From assembly GCA_015486615.1 (NCBI GenBank), contig WFRI01000055.1, positions 1 to 5,834 of the forward strand: DNA of 5,834 bases, written 5' to 3'. Each line of letters begins with the position of its first letter. Position 1 is the first letter of the stretch. Both the position numbers and the translations under genes were made by a program. This document shows, piece by piece, positions 1-5,834 of the stretch. This DNA is from Candidatus Omnitrophota bacterium. Its GTDB lineage: Bacteria; Omnitrophota; Gorgyraeia; Duberdicusellales; Duberdicusellaceae. The notes under the pieces were generated by a model, which was not told the DNA's origin, ran no database searches, and worked only from the letters and a program-made list of their open reading frames with translations.

Positions 1-32
1 ATAAATAGCAAAATATAAAGAGAATATTTGTT

Positions 33-1382
33 ATGTTAGACAAAGTTTTAACGCCGGAAATAAAAAGATTAATTAAACAGAAGCGGTTTGACGAGATTAA
101 AAAGATAATTCTGTCTCTTCTTCCTGAGGATGCTGCTTCGCTTATAGAGGAGACTCCTGATCCTTGGGATAAAGTTTTTTTATTTAGAATGATTCCTGCG
201 CCTGTGTCTGTGGAAGTTTTTGAGCATTTAGAGCCTGAAGAGCAGAAAAATATCATTTTCTCTTTGTCTGACGAGAAAGTGAAATCTTTACTTAATGAGA
301 TGGCGGTTGACGAAAGAACCGAATTGTTTGAAGATTTGCCGGCAGAGATTTTCTACAAATTGCTCAAGCTGCTTTCTCCGAGTCAAAGAAAAATAGCAGT
401 GGAAATTTTAGGCTATCCTGAAGATTCGGTAGGCAGGTTGATTACTCCTGACTATGTCCGTTTGTATGAAGATATGTCTGTAGAGAACGCTTTGGACCAT
501 ATTCGGAAAGTAGGTATAGACACAGAAACAATTTATAACTGTTATGTTCTGGACAAAACCAGCCGTCTAATAGGCATTGTTTCTTTGAAAGATTTGGTTT
601 TAGCAGTTTCCGGGACTAAAGTCGGCAAGATTATGGACAAGGAGGTCATAAAGGTAAATGTTTATACTGACAGGGAAGAAGCGGCTAAAATTTTTAAGAA
701 ATACGATTTAATTGCCCTGCCGGTAGTGGACAACAGCGGAAAACTTTTAGGTATAGTTACTTTTGACGATTTTGTGGATGTTTTGGAAGAGGAAGCCACT
801 GAAGATTTTGAAAAAATAGCCGCAGTTATCCCCGGCAATAAGCCTTATATGGAGTCTAAACTATTTTCTATAATCTGGCATAGAAGTTTTTGGCTTATAG
901 TGTTAGTGTTATTTGAGTCTTTATCGGGATTTGTCCTGCAGCATTATTCAGAAACCATTAGAAGAATGGTGTCGCTTACTTTTTTTCTGCCTTTGTTAAT
1001 CGATGCCGGAGGGAATGCCGGGACCCAGTCTGCCACTGTGATTATTCGCGGGCTGGCCACTGAGGAAATAAAGGCTTTTGATTTTATAAGGGTTATTTGG
1101 CGGGAATCTTTAGTGGGGATTTTTATTGGTTTGATTCTTGCGTTTTTTGGTTTTTTACGGGCTTTATTCCAGCAGGGGAATTGGTGGCTGAGTGTTTCTG
1201 TCGGTATAAGTATGGGAATTACAATACTTCTTTCTACTACTATTGGAGCAATGCTTCCTCTTGTTTTCAGGAAATTAAAAGTGGACCCTGCGTTAATGAG
1301 CGGCCCGTTGATTACTACAATTGTGGATGTTTCCGGCGTTATTATATATTTTGAAACAGCCAAATTACTTCTTAGTTCTTAA
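33..1382 (+). CDS. mgtE: MgtE-family magnesium transporter/channel
   Basis: This encodes a 449-residue inner-membrane Mg2+-selective channel, the usual full length for MgtE. A helical, acidic N domain spans roughly residues 20-130. Two CBS domains follow at about 135-195 and 198-255; the second contains the ALPVVD and GIVTFDDF motifs. A connecting plug-helix region leads to a transmembrane domain of about five hydrophobic helices from residue 284 to the C-terminus. Family hallmarks in the membrane part are the GGNAGTQS stretch (326-333) and the VDPALMSGP...TTIVD segment. Its aspartates fall at positions 418 and 432; in the family, Asp432 (Thermus numbering) lines the Mg2+ pore. The cytosolic N and CBS domains of this family sense intracellular Mg2+ and close the pore. 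The ATG at 33 has only a weak purine-rich stretch (AAAGAGA) about 9 bases upstream. The stop overlaps the next start by one base (TAATG). No frame damage is visible. Confidence 0.96.
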   Translation: MLDKVLTPEIKRLIKQKRFDEIKKIILSLLPEDAASLIEETPDPWDKVFLFRMIPAPVSVEVFEHLEPEEQKNIIFSLSDEKVKSLLNEMAVDERTELFEDLPAEIFYKLLKLLSPSQRKIAVEILGYPEDSVGRLITPDYVRLYEDMSVENALDHIRKVGIDTETIYNCYVLDKTSRLIGIVSLKDLVLAVSGTKVGKIMDKEVIKVNVYTDREEAAKIFKKYDLIALPVVDNSGKLLGIVTFDDFVDVLEEEATEDFEKIAAVIPGNKPYMESKLFSIIWHRSFWLIVLVLFESLSGFVLQHYSETIRRMVSLTFFLPLLIDAGGNAGTQSATVIIRGLATEEIKAFDFIRVIWRESLVGIFIGLILAFFGFLRALFQQGNWWLSVSVGISMGITILLSTTIGAMLPLVFRKLKVDPALMSGPLITTIVDVSGVIIYFETAKLLLSS

Positions 1383-2434
1383 TGAAAAGATTTAAACCTG
1401 CGTTAATTTTAGTTGTCTTAATCTTATTTGTTCAGGGCTGTGTTTCAGTGCCTACTTTCCGTTCTTATAAGAGGGGCGAATATACCAGCCTTGAAAAACT
1501 GTGTTCAAAATACGGAATAGATTATAACTTCCGGGTGTTTTATGAAGATATAAGATTGAAAAATAAATACCTCGATGCTTATTTGAAATTAGGCTCTAAT
1601 TATATATTGGTAAATTCGCGGGTTGTTGAGTTTCCGGTTAAAGTGGCTTATGACCGGGGAAGTATTCTTGTTCCTTACGGGTTTAAAGAATATTTGGAGA
1701 ATTTGTTCGTCCGGCAGAAAAGCCTTACTGCTTATTTGCCTTCTTCTGTCAGTATTAAGAGGATTGTTATTGACCCCGGGCACGGAGGCAAGGACCCCGG
1801 TGCAATATCCCCCTGGGGGTTAAAAGAAAAAACAGTAAATTTAGACATTGCCATAAGGCTGAAAAGAATGTTGGAGAAGAAAGGTTTTAAAGTTTTTCTT
1901 ACCCGCACCGGCGATTATTTTGTCTCTTTGAAAAACCGGGTTAAGTTCGCCCGTTGGAAAAAAGCAGATTTGTTTATAAGTGTCCACGCTAACGCTAATC
2001 ATTCCAGGAGTATGCGGGGGATGGAAGTGTATTATCTGTCCCGCAGGTTTACTGACCCGGAATCTAAGGCTCTGGCTGCTGCGGAGAATCTTTGCGAGCA
2101 GGAAAAAATCACATTGACTTACCGGTTGAAAAAGATTGTTGGAGATATGCTTAATGTTGAAAACCGCCGGGAGTCTTTACTGCTTTGTCGAAGTATACTT
2201 AAGGAGGCAAAATCTATGGGCATAAAAACCCGCAGGGCAATAGGTGCGCCTTTTTATGTGCTAAAATATAATTATATGCCGGCAGTTTTAGTAGAAACGG
2301 GCTATCTTACTAATAAGCATGAGGAGAGAATGTTTAGAAATAAATTTTACCGCACTCAGATTGCCCAAAGTATTGCTGAAGGCGTGTATTATTTTGTTAA
2401 GGAATTAAACCGTCCGCGGATAGTGAGCAGATGA
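1382..2434 (+). CDS. Lipoprotein N-acetylmuramoyl-L-alanine amidase (Amidase_3, AmiB/AmiC-like)
   Basis: This is a predicted zinc hydrolase that cleaves the amide bond between N-acetylmuramic acid and the stem peptide. The N-terminus is a lipoprotein-type signal: MKRFK, a hydrophobic core, then a lipobox-like VQGC with Cys20 as the probable lipidated residue. This places the enzyme outside the cytoplasmic membrane. Residues about 30-115 form a small domain whose VNSRVVEF...GSILVPYGF pattern resembles copper-amine-oxidase-N-like modules; this is a weak assignment by eye. The catalytic domain spans about 126-342. It has IDPGHGG (His134), LKEKTVNL (Glu149) and SVHAN (His202) as Zn ligands, and VETGYLTN (Glu305) as the catalytic glutamate. 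Residues about 222-288 form a helical insertion with AAAENL and SLLLCRSIL patterns. It is comparable to the autoinhibitory insertion of division amidases activated by EnvC/NlpD-type LytM proteins. No clear Shine-Dalgarno is seen, so translation is probably coupled to mgtE. The gene overlaps murI by 4 bases. The specific subfamily name is uncertain. Confidence 0.93.
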   Translation: MKRFKPALILVVLILFVQGCVSVPTFRSYKRGEYTSLEKLCSKYGIDYNFRVFYEDIRLKNKYLDAYLKLGSNYILVNSRVVEFPVKVAYDRGSILVPYGFKEYLENLFVRQKSLTAYLPSSVSIKRIVIDPGHGGKDPGAISPWGLKEKTVNLDIAIRLKRMLEKKGFKVFLTRTGDYFVSLKNRVKFARWKKADLFISVHANANHSRSMRGMEVYYLSRRFTDPESKALAAAENLCEQEKITLTYRLKKIVGDMLNVENRRESLLLCRSILKEAKSMGIKTRRAIGAPFYVLKYNYMPAVLVETGYLTNKHEERMFRNKFYRTQIAQSIAEGVYYFVKELNRPRIVSR

Positions 2435-3228
2435 ACAAAAATCATTATTCTATAGGTATTTTCGATTCTGGTATAGGCGGGCTTACTGTCTTGGCAGAGA
2501 TAGAGAAAAAACTTCCTTATGAAAATATTGTGTATTTAGGCGACAGCGCTTCTCTGCCTTACGGGACGAAATCCGAAGACACAATAATAAAACTTACTAC
2601 GCGGAATATTTTGTTTTTACTGCGTAAAAAAGTCAAACTTGTGGTTGTTGCCTGCAATACTGCTTCTTCTGTGGCTTTAGGCAGGATTGGATGTTTTTTT
2701 TCAGTTCCGTTGTTTGGAGTAGTGGAGGCCGGGGTTAAATCTGCCCTGCAAAAGACAAAAACCGGCAATATAGGCATAATCGGCACAACAGCGACCATAA
2801 ACAGCCAGGCTTACCAGAAGGCGGTAAAGACGTTTCTTCCCAAAGCAAAAGTTTACGCTAAAGACTGCTCTCTGTTTGTGCCTTTAGTGGAGGAAGGCTG
2901 GCATAAAAGCCGAATTGCGAATGCGGTAGCCGAGAAATATTTATCCGGCTTAAGAGGCAAAATTGACACTCTGATTCTGGGATGTACACATTATCCCTTG
3001 TTGAAAGGAGTTATCCGAAAAGTTCTGCCGAAGGTTTTTTTGGTAGATTCGGCAGAAGGTATGGCGGCAATGGTTAAAGAATATTTGTCTAAATTAAATC
3101 TGGTAAATCCGCAGAAAAAGGCCGGCAGGAAAAAGTTTTATTTAACAGATAAAACTCCTAACTTTGCAAGGTTAAGCCGGGAAATTTTAAAAAGGAGTTT
3201 TAAGCCGGAGGTTTTAGACTATGTATGA
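2431..3228 (+). CDS. murI: Glutamate racemase
   Basis: This cytosolic, cofactor-independent racemase makes D-glutamate from L-glutamate for the second residue of the peptidoglycan stem peptide. At 265 residues it is the normal family length. The motifs in order are IGIFDSGIGGLTVL (Asp12, Ser13), YLGDSASLPYGTKS (35-48), VVACNTASS with catalytic Cys75, GVVEAG (96-101), GIIGTTATINS, PLVEEG (151-156), and LGCTHYPLL with catalytic Cys185 and His187. Both catalytic cysteines are present, so the enzyme should be active. The ATG start forms an ATGA overlap with the amidase stop, and no strong ribosome site precedes it, consistent with translational coupling. Its position right after a cell-wall amidase makes a small peptidoglycan module. 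An eight-T run at 2694-2701 lies within codons 88-90 but does not disturb the frame. Confidence 0.97.
   Translation: MNKNHYSIGIFDSGIGGLTVLAEIEKKLPYENIVYLGDSASLPYGTKSEDTIIKLTTRNILFLLRKKVKLVVVACNTASSVALGRIGCFFSVPLFGVVEAGVKSALQKTKTGNIGIIGTTATINSQAYQKAVKTFLPKAKVYAKDCSLFVPLVEEGWHKSRIANAVAEKYLSGLRGKIDTLILGCTHYPLLKGVIRKVLPKVFLVDSAEGMAAMVKEYLSKLNLVNPQKKAGRKKFYLTDKTPNFARLSREILKRSFKPEVLDYV
3207..3211 (+). promoter_or_regulatory. Shine-Dalgarno site of queD
   Basis: A GGAGG pentamer lies inside the last codons of murI, nine bases before the ATG at 3221. It is the clearest ribosome-binding site in the window and supports that start even though it creates an 8-base overlap with murI. Confidence 0.75.
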
Positions 3229-3592
3229 AGTAAGTGTTATTGCTGATTTCAGTTCCGCACATTTTTTGCGCGGATATATGGGCAAATGCGAAAATCTTCA
3301 CGGGCATAACTGGAAAGTGGAAGTCCTCTTAAAAGGCAGGAAGTTAAACAAGACAGGCATTCTGCTGGATTTTAAGCAGGCAAGAGAGGCCCTTAATAAT
3401 ATCCTTTGGGCGCTGGACCATAAAAACCTGAATGATTTAGAGTTTTTCAAAAGTAGAAATCCTTCTTCTGAGAATATAGCCTTTTATATTTTTAGACAAA
3501 TGCAGGCTGGATTGAAGGATTTCAGAGGCGTGTCTGTTGCTAAAGTGAAAGTATGGGAGCAGGAAAATTCCTGTGCGGTTTACTATGAGTAA
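3221..3592 (+). CDS. queD: 6-carboxy-5,6,7,8-tetrahydropterin synthase
   Basis: This encodes a 123-residue member of the PTPS/QueD family. It converts 7,8-dihydroneopterin triphosphate to 6-carboxy-tetrahydropterin, the second step of preQ0 and queuosine synthesis. His14 in FSSAHFL and His27/His29 in CENLHGHNW are the zinc ligands. Cys23, in the C-x3-HGH spacing, is the catalytic nucleophile characteristic of QueD and PTPS-I rather than the Glu-type PTPS-III variants. LLDF (48-51), the LDHKNLND motif with Asp66/His67, NPSSEN (80-85) and the C-terminal VWEQ glutamate (Glu113) complete the family pattern. Length is typical of bacterial QueD. Immediate linkage to queC and queE supports the queuosine role over an animal-type tetrahydrobiopterin role. 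The ATG has a good GGAGG nine bases upstream, and the gene overlaps murI by 8 bases. Confidence 0.95.
   Translation: MYEVSVIADFSSAHFLRGYMGKCENLHGHNWKVEVLLKGRKLNKTGILLDFKQAREALNNILWALDHKNLNDLEFFKSRNPSSENIAFYIFRQMQAGLKDFRGVSVAKVKVWEQENSCAVYYE
3561..3564 (+). promoter_or_regulatory. Possible Shine-Dalgarno deciding the queC start
   Basis: AGGA, in the context GCAGGAAAA, sits 8 bases before a GTG at 3573 but 20 bases before the ATG at 3585. The spacing therefore favours the GTG start of queC, while the protein family alignment by eye fits either start. Confidence 0.35.
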
Positions 3593-4247
3593 GCAAAAGC
3601 CAAAAGCGGTTGTGCTTTTATCCGGGGGGTTGGATTCCGCGGTTACTTTGTTTTTTGCCCGGCAGAGATATAACCCTTTTTGTCTTATTTTTGAATACGG
3701 CCAAAGGCATAATAAAGAAATAAAGTGCGCTAAAAAAATCGCCGCAGAGGCCGGGGCAGAGTATTTTGTGCTTAAGATAAGCCTGCCCTGGAAAGGGTCG
3801 GCTTTGCTGGATAAAAGTCTCTCAGTGCCTTCTGTTAAAGGCCGGCCGTCTAAAAATATACCTATAACTTATGTCCCGGCGAGGAATATTATTTTTTTAA
3901 GTTATGCTTTTTCTTTTGCTGAAAGCATAGGGGCAAAGAAAGTATTTATAGGCGCGCATATTCAGGATTATTCCGGCTATCCTGACTGCCGGCCGGAATT
4001 CTTAGAAAGTTTTGGCCGGGCCGCTAACACTGGTATGAAAAACAGCCGGATAAAAATAGAAGCCCCGCTTATCCGTAAGAAAAAGAAAGATATTATAAAA
4101 TTAGGCTTGAAATTGGCAGTGCCTTTTGAGCTGACTTGGTCATGTTATCAAGGCGGCAGAAAGCCTTGTTTAAAATGCGAGAGTTGTTATTACAGAATGC
4201 AGGGGTTTAAGGAATTAGGGATGACAGACCCGCTGTTGGAAAAGTAA
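3585..4247 (+). CDS. queC: 7-cyano-7-deazaguanine (preQ0) synthase
   Basis: This is an ATP-dependent enzyme that turns 7-carboxy-7-deazaguanine and ammonia into preQ0. It belongs to the PP-loop (N-type ATP pyrophosphatase) family. The product is 220 residues from the ATG at 3585 (MSKQKPK), or 224 from an in-frame GTG at 3573. Residue numbers here use the ATG start. The PP-loop motif VVLLSGGLDSA lies at about 9-19, FEYGQRH at about 36-42, and YVPARN, typical of QueC, at about 96-101. GAHIQDYSGYPDCR follows at about 123-136. The C-terminal zinc site uses four cysteines: one in the TWSCY segment (about 187), then CLKCESC (about 195, 198, 201). All expected catalytic and metal residues are present. 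I prefer the ATG because it gives the usual short leader before the PP-loop and an 8-base overlap with queD like the preceding junction. The GTG has better ribosome-site spacing and cannot be excluded. Confidence 0.95.
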   Translation: MSKQKPKAVVLLSGGLDSAVTLFFARQRYNPFCLIFEYGQRHNKEIKCAKKIAAEAGAEYFVLKISLPWKGSALLDKSLSVPSVKGRPSKNIPITYVPARNIIFLSYAFSFAESIGAKKVFIGAHIQDYSGYPDCRPEFLESFGRAANTGMKNSRIKIEAPLIRKKKKDIIKLGLKLAVPFELTWSCYQGGRKPCLKCESCYYRMQGFKELGMTDPLLEK

Positions 4248-4282
4248 GGGTTTATACAGTCTGAAGTTAACAATTGGGGAAG

Positions 4283-4951
4283 ATGCGGGCAAAAATATCC
4301 GAGATTTTTTTTAGTATTCAGGGGGAGGGAATATATCAGGGCCGGCCTCAGATTTTTGTGCGTTTTTTTGGCTGTAATTTACATTGCAGGTTTTGCGACA
4401 CTCCACTTTTTTCTTTTAGAGAATATTCAGTTGAGGGACTGCTGGCTGAAATAAATAAAACTTTTTCTTTTTGCCGGCAGGTTTGTTTTACTGGAGGCGA
4501 GCCTTTACTTTATGCGAGGTTTATTCGTGAGGCCGGCCGGTTATTAAAAAGGCAGAGCCGGCAGGTGTTTTTAGAAACTAACGGGGTTTTGCCGGATAAA
4601 TTTGAGATTGTCAGGGATGTTGTAGATATAGTATCTATGGATTTTAAACTTCCGAGTTCAACAGGCTTAGGAAATTTCTGGCGGGAGCATAAAATCTTTT
4701 TGGAAAAGGCCAGGGATAAAGATGTTTATGTTAAAGCAGTAATTGCCTGCGAAACTGAATTGCAGGATTTAGTTAAAACGGCAGAAATTATAAAGAGTGT
4801 AGATGGGAATATACCTTTAGTCTTACAGCCGGAGTTTTCCTGCGGAGATAAAGTCAGCAGAAAAATAGATTATTTCAGAGACATTGCCTTAAAATATCTG
4901 TCAAGAGTAGAGATTATCCCGCAGATGCATAAATATTTAGGCATACGGTGA
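4283..4951 (+). CDS. queE: 7-carboxy-7-deazaguanine synthase (radical SAM)
   Basis: This radical S-adenosylmethionine enzyme contracts the ring of 6-carboxy-tetrahydropterin to 7-carboxy-7-deazaguanine, the step between QueD and QueC. The product is 222 residues from the ATG at 4283. It opens with the family signature KISEIFFSIQGEG, followed by GRPQIFVRFFGC. The [4Fe-4S] cluster motif is CNLHCRFC (Cys31, Cys35, Cys38), the C-x3-C-x2-C arrangement. Further markers are FTGGEPLLY (about 69-77), FLETNG (about 96-101), SMDFKLPSS (about 118-126), LQPEF, and the C-terminal QMHKYLGIR ending typical of QueE. An alternative TTG start at 4274 would add three residues. The ATG is preferred because the family signature then begins within a few residues. 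A GGGGA lies only two bases before that ATG, which is unusually tight for a ribosome site. A short spacer of about 35 bases separates it from queC. Confidence 0.95.
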   Translation: MRAKISEIFFSIQGEGIYQGRPQIFVRFFGCNLHCRFCDTPLFSFREYSVEGLLAEINKTFSFCRQVCFTGGEPLLYARFIREAGRLLKRQSRQVFLETNGVLPDKFEIVRDVVDIVSMDFKLPSSTGLGNFWREHKIFLEKARDKDVYVKAVIACETELQDLVKTAEIIKSVDGNIPLVLQPEFSCGDKVSRKIDYFRDIALKYLSRVEIIPQMHKYLGIR

Positions 4952-5763
4952 ATATAAAAGAATTGGGGAAGAAAATTCGGCAGGCAGTTTTAGAGGCTAA
5001 CACAAGTCTAAGAAAAGATGTTGTCTGGCTTTTGAGGCAGGCAGAGAAGAAAGAAAAAAGCCCTCTGCCGAAAGCCTACTTAAAGGCTGTTTTGGAAAAC
5101 GCCCGCTGTGCCTATAAAGAGAAATTGGCAATATGCCAGGATACAGGATTAGGCATAGTTTTTGTAGAATTGGCAAAAGACGCTGATTTCGGCATAAAAG
5201 AGATTCATACCATAGAACATCAGGTCAGTTTGGCTTATAAAGATTTTGGCCTGCGCAATTCAGTGGTAAGTCCGTTTGAACGCAGGAATCCGCAGTTTGG
5301 CCCTCCGGAAATTTATGTCGAATACACCCGTTTCAAATATACCCGTATAGTTTTTATGGCTAAAGGGTTTGGCTCGGAAAATAAAACAAAACTTTTTATG
5401 CTTAATCCCAATGAGGATATTGAGCCTTATGTTTTAAAAGCAGTAAAGGCCGCTGGCCCTGAAGCCTGCCCGCCGTTTATAATAGGAATTGGTATTGGCG
5501 GGACTTCGGAAAAAGCGCTTTTTCTGGCAAAAAAAGCCCTGCTTGCAGATTTGCGCAGGAGAAACCCGGACAGATTTTTAGATTTTTGGCAGGCCAGGCT
5601 GTTGGAAAAGGTAAATTCGTTGAATATAGGGCCAATGGCCTTAGGCGGCTCGGCTACTGCTTTGGCTGTGCGTATGCAGCAGGAAAAGACTCATATTGCG
5701 GGTTTGCCTTTAGGCGTAAACATCAGCTGCTGGGCATTGAGAAGTGCAGAGTTTAAGATTTAG
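4948..5763 (+). CDS. Class I fumarate hydratase, alpha subunit (TtdA/FumA N-terminal type)
   Basis: This is the 271-residue catalytic [4Fe-4S] subunit of a two-subunit, oxygen-sensitive hydro-lyase that interconverts fumarate and (S)-malate. The N-terminal helices include LRKDVVWLL, LKAVLENARCAY and AICQDTGLG. Cluster cysteines are Cys63 (ICQDTG), Cys174 (EACPP) and Cys261 (SCWALR). Other family motifs are GFGSENKTKLFML (140-152), FIIGIGIGGTSEKALFLAKKAL (split across 177-198), NIGPMALGGSATAL (226-239) and HIAGLPLGV (249-257). Length matches the separate alpha subunits found in many anaerobes, as opposed to the fused roughly 550-residue FumA/FumB of Escherichia coli. The GTG start forms a GTGA overlap with the queE stop and lacks a strong ribosome site, so it is probably coupled. 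The same family includes L(+)-tartrate dehydratase and mesaconase. Fumarase is the commonest activity but substrate specificity cannot be read from sequence alone. Confidence 0.92.
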   Translation: MNIKELGKKIRQAVLEANTSLRKDVVWLLRQAEKKEKSPLPKAYLKAVLENARCAYKEKLAICQDTGLGIVFVELAKDADFGIKEIHTIEHQVSLAYKDFGLRNSVVSPFERRNPQFGPPEIYVEYTRFKYTRIVFMAKGFGSENKTKLFMLNPNEDIEPYVLKAVKAAGPEACPPFIIGIGIGGTSEKALFLAKKALLADLRRRNPDRFLDFWQARLLEKVNSLNIGPMALGGSATALAVRMQQEKTHIAGLPLGVNISCWALRSAEFKI

Positions 5764-5774
5764 TTTAAAAGTCT

Positions 5775-5834
5775 ATGGTGAGAATCTCTACAGATAATAC
5801 TAAAGCCTGGCTGGAGTTGAAAGCCGGACAGCAG
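5775..5834 (+). CDS. Class I fumarate hydratase, beta subunit (partial, 5' end only)
   Basis: An open frame starts at the ATG at 5775, 11 bases after the alpha-subunit stop, and runs off the window edge after 20 codons. It reads MVRISTDNTKAWLELKAGQQ. Beta subunits, equivalent to the FumA C-terminal domain and TtdB, typically begin with a short strand and then an L-K-A-G-D/Q segment leading into an ISG motif, and this start fits that pattern. In such enzymes the beta subunit completes the active site with the alpha subunit. The next codon, GTG at 5778, is an alternative start. No clear Shine-Dalgarno is seen. The call rests largely on context plus the LKAGQ match. Confidence 0.75.
   Translation, partial: MVRISTDNTKAWLELKAGQQ

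Noticed and set aside
14..19. TATAAA upstream of mgtE as a -10 promoter element
   Set aside because: Only 32 bases precede the gene, a -35 element would fall outside or at the window edge, and such words are common in AT-rich spacers. An M-box Mg2+ riboswitch, frequent before mgtE, also cannot be assessed from 32 bases.
1097..1354. An 85-codon alternative frame on the plus strand inside mgtE
   Set aside because: It is rich in Cys, Tyr and Phe in the way an out-of-frame reading of a membrane protein would be, and it overlaps conserved MgtE motifs in the true frame.
944..1363. A 139-codon open frame on the minus strand
   Set aside because: It lies wholly within the well-supported mgtE membrane domain, has no recognisable protein pattern, and is a reading-frame shadow of a hydrophobic coding stretch.
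1771..1800. Direct repeat GACCCCGG spaced 22 bases apart
   Set aside because: It is explained by the repeated Asp-Pro-Gly in the conserved DPGHGGKDPG amidase motif.
1809..1819. CCCCC-T-GGGGG inverted repeat as a terminator or hairpin
   Set aside because: The single-base loop is not sterically possible as a stem-loop, no T-run follows, and it encodes the SPWG segment of the amidase active-site region.
1589..1823. Short open frames on both strands inside the amidase gene
   Set aside because: Both overlap the conserved amidase frame, lack any family resemblance and have no ribosome site.
2559..2798. A 79-codon minus-strand frame inside murI
   Set aside because: It is a shadow of the conserved racemase core, with no independent support.
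4248..4282. Spacer between queC and queE as a terminator or promoter
   Set aside because: It is only about 35 bases, has no GC-rich stem followed by a T-run, and no convincing paired promoter elements.

Overview
The window is a dense, single-direction bacterial gene block. Seven complete genes and the start of an eighth are all on the + strand, and there is no gap longer than about 35 bases. Base composition is moderately AT-rich (around 40% GC by eye), with many CCGG/GCCGG tetramers and pentamers and occasional GTG starts. The amidase has a lipoprotein signal and an AmiB/AmiC-like catalytic domain, which suggests a diderm (Gram-negative-type) bacterium. The oxygen-labile two-subunit class I fumarase suggests an anaerobic or microaerobic lifestyle. 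The gene style resembles uncultured candidate phyla such as Omnitrophota, but that is an impression and not something the sequence proves.

Layout: (1) 33-1382, mgtE-type Mg2+ channel/transporter. (2) 1382-2434, a lipoprotein N-acetylmuramoyl-L-alanine amidase. (3) 2431-3228, murI glutamate racemase. (4) 3221-3592, queD. (5) about 3585-4247, queC. (6) about 4283-4951, queE. (7) 4948-5763, class I fumarate hydratase alpha subunit. (8) 5775 to the window edge, the first 20 codons of the fumarase beta subunit. Most junctions overlap by 1 to 8 bases (TAATG, ATGA, GTGA and similar), so a single transcript with translational coupling is the simplest reading.

Functionally there are three modules. 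The cell-wall pair consists of the amidase, which cuts peptidoglycan cross-bridges during daughter-cell separation or turnover, and MurI, which supplies D-glutamate for peptidoglycan precursors. The queDCE trio converts dihydroneopterin triphosphate through carboxy-tetrahydropterin and carboxy-deazaguanine to preQ0, the precursor of tRNA queuosine. The GTP cyclohydrolase (FolE or FolE2) that feeds it and the QueF reductase that follows it are not in this window. The fumarase pair interconverts fumarate and malate. MgtE handles Mg2+ uptake and has no obvious pathway link to its neighbours.

I see no mobile element, CRISPR array, RNA gene, convincing terminator or undescribed system. Every base longer than a short spacer is explained by a recognisable housekeeping gene. 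The points of interest are the amidase architecture, two ambiguous start codons, the gene order, and a cluster of three exact GGCCGGCC octamers within about 700 bases.
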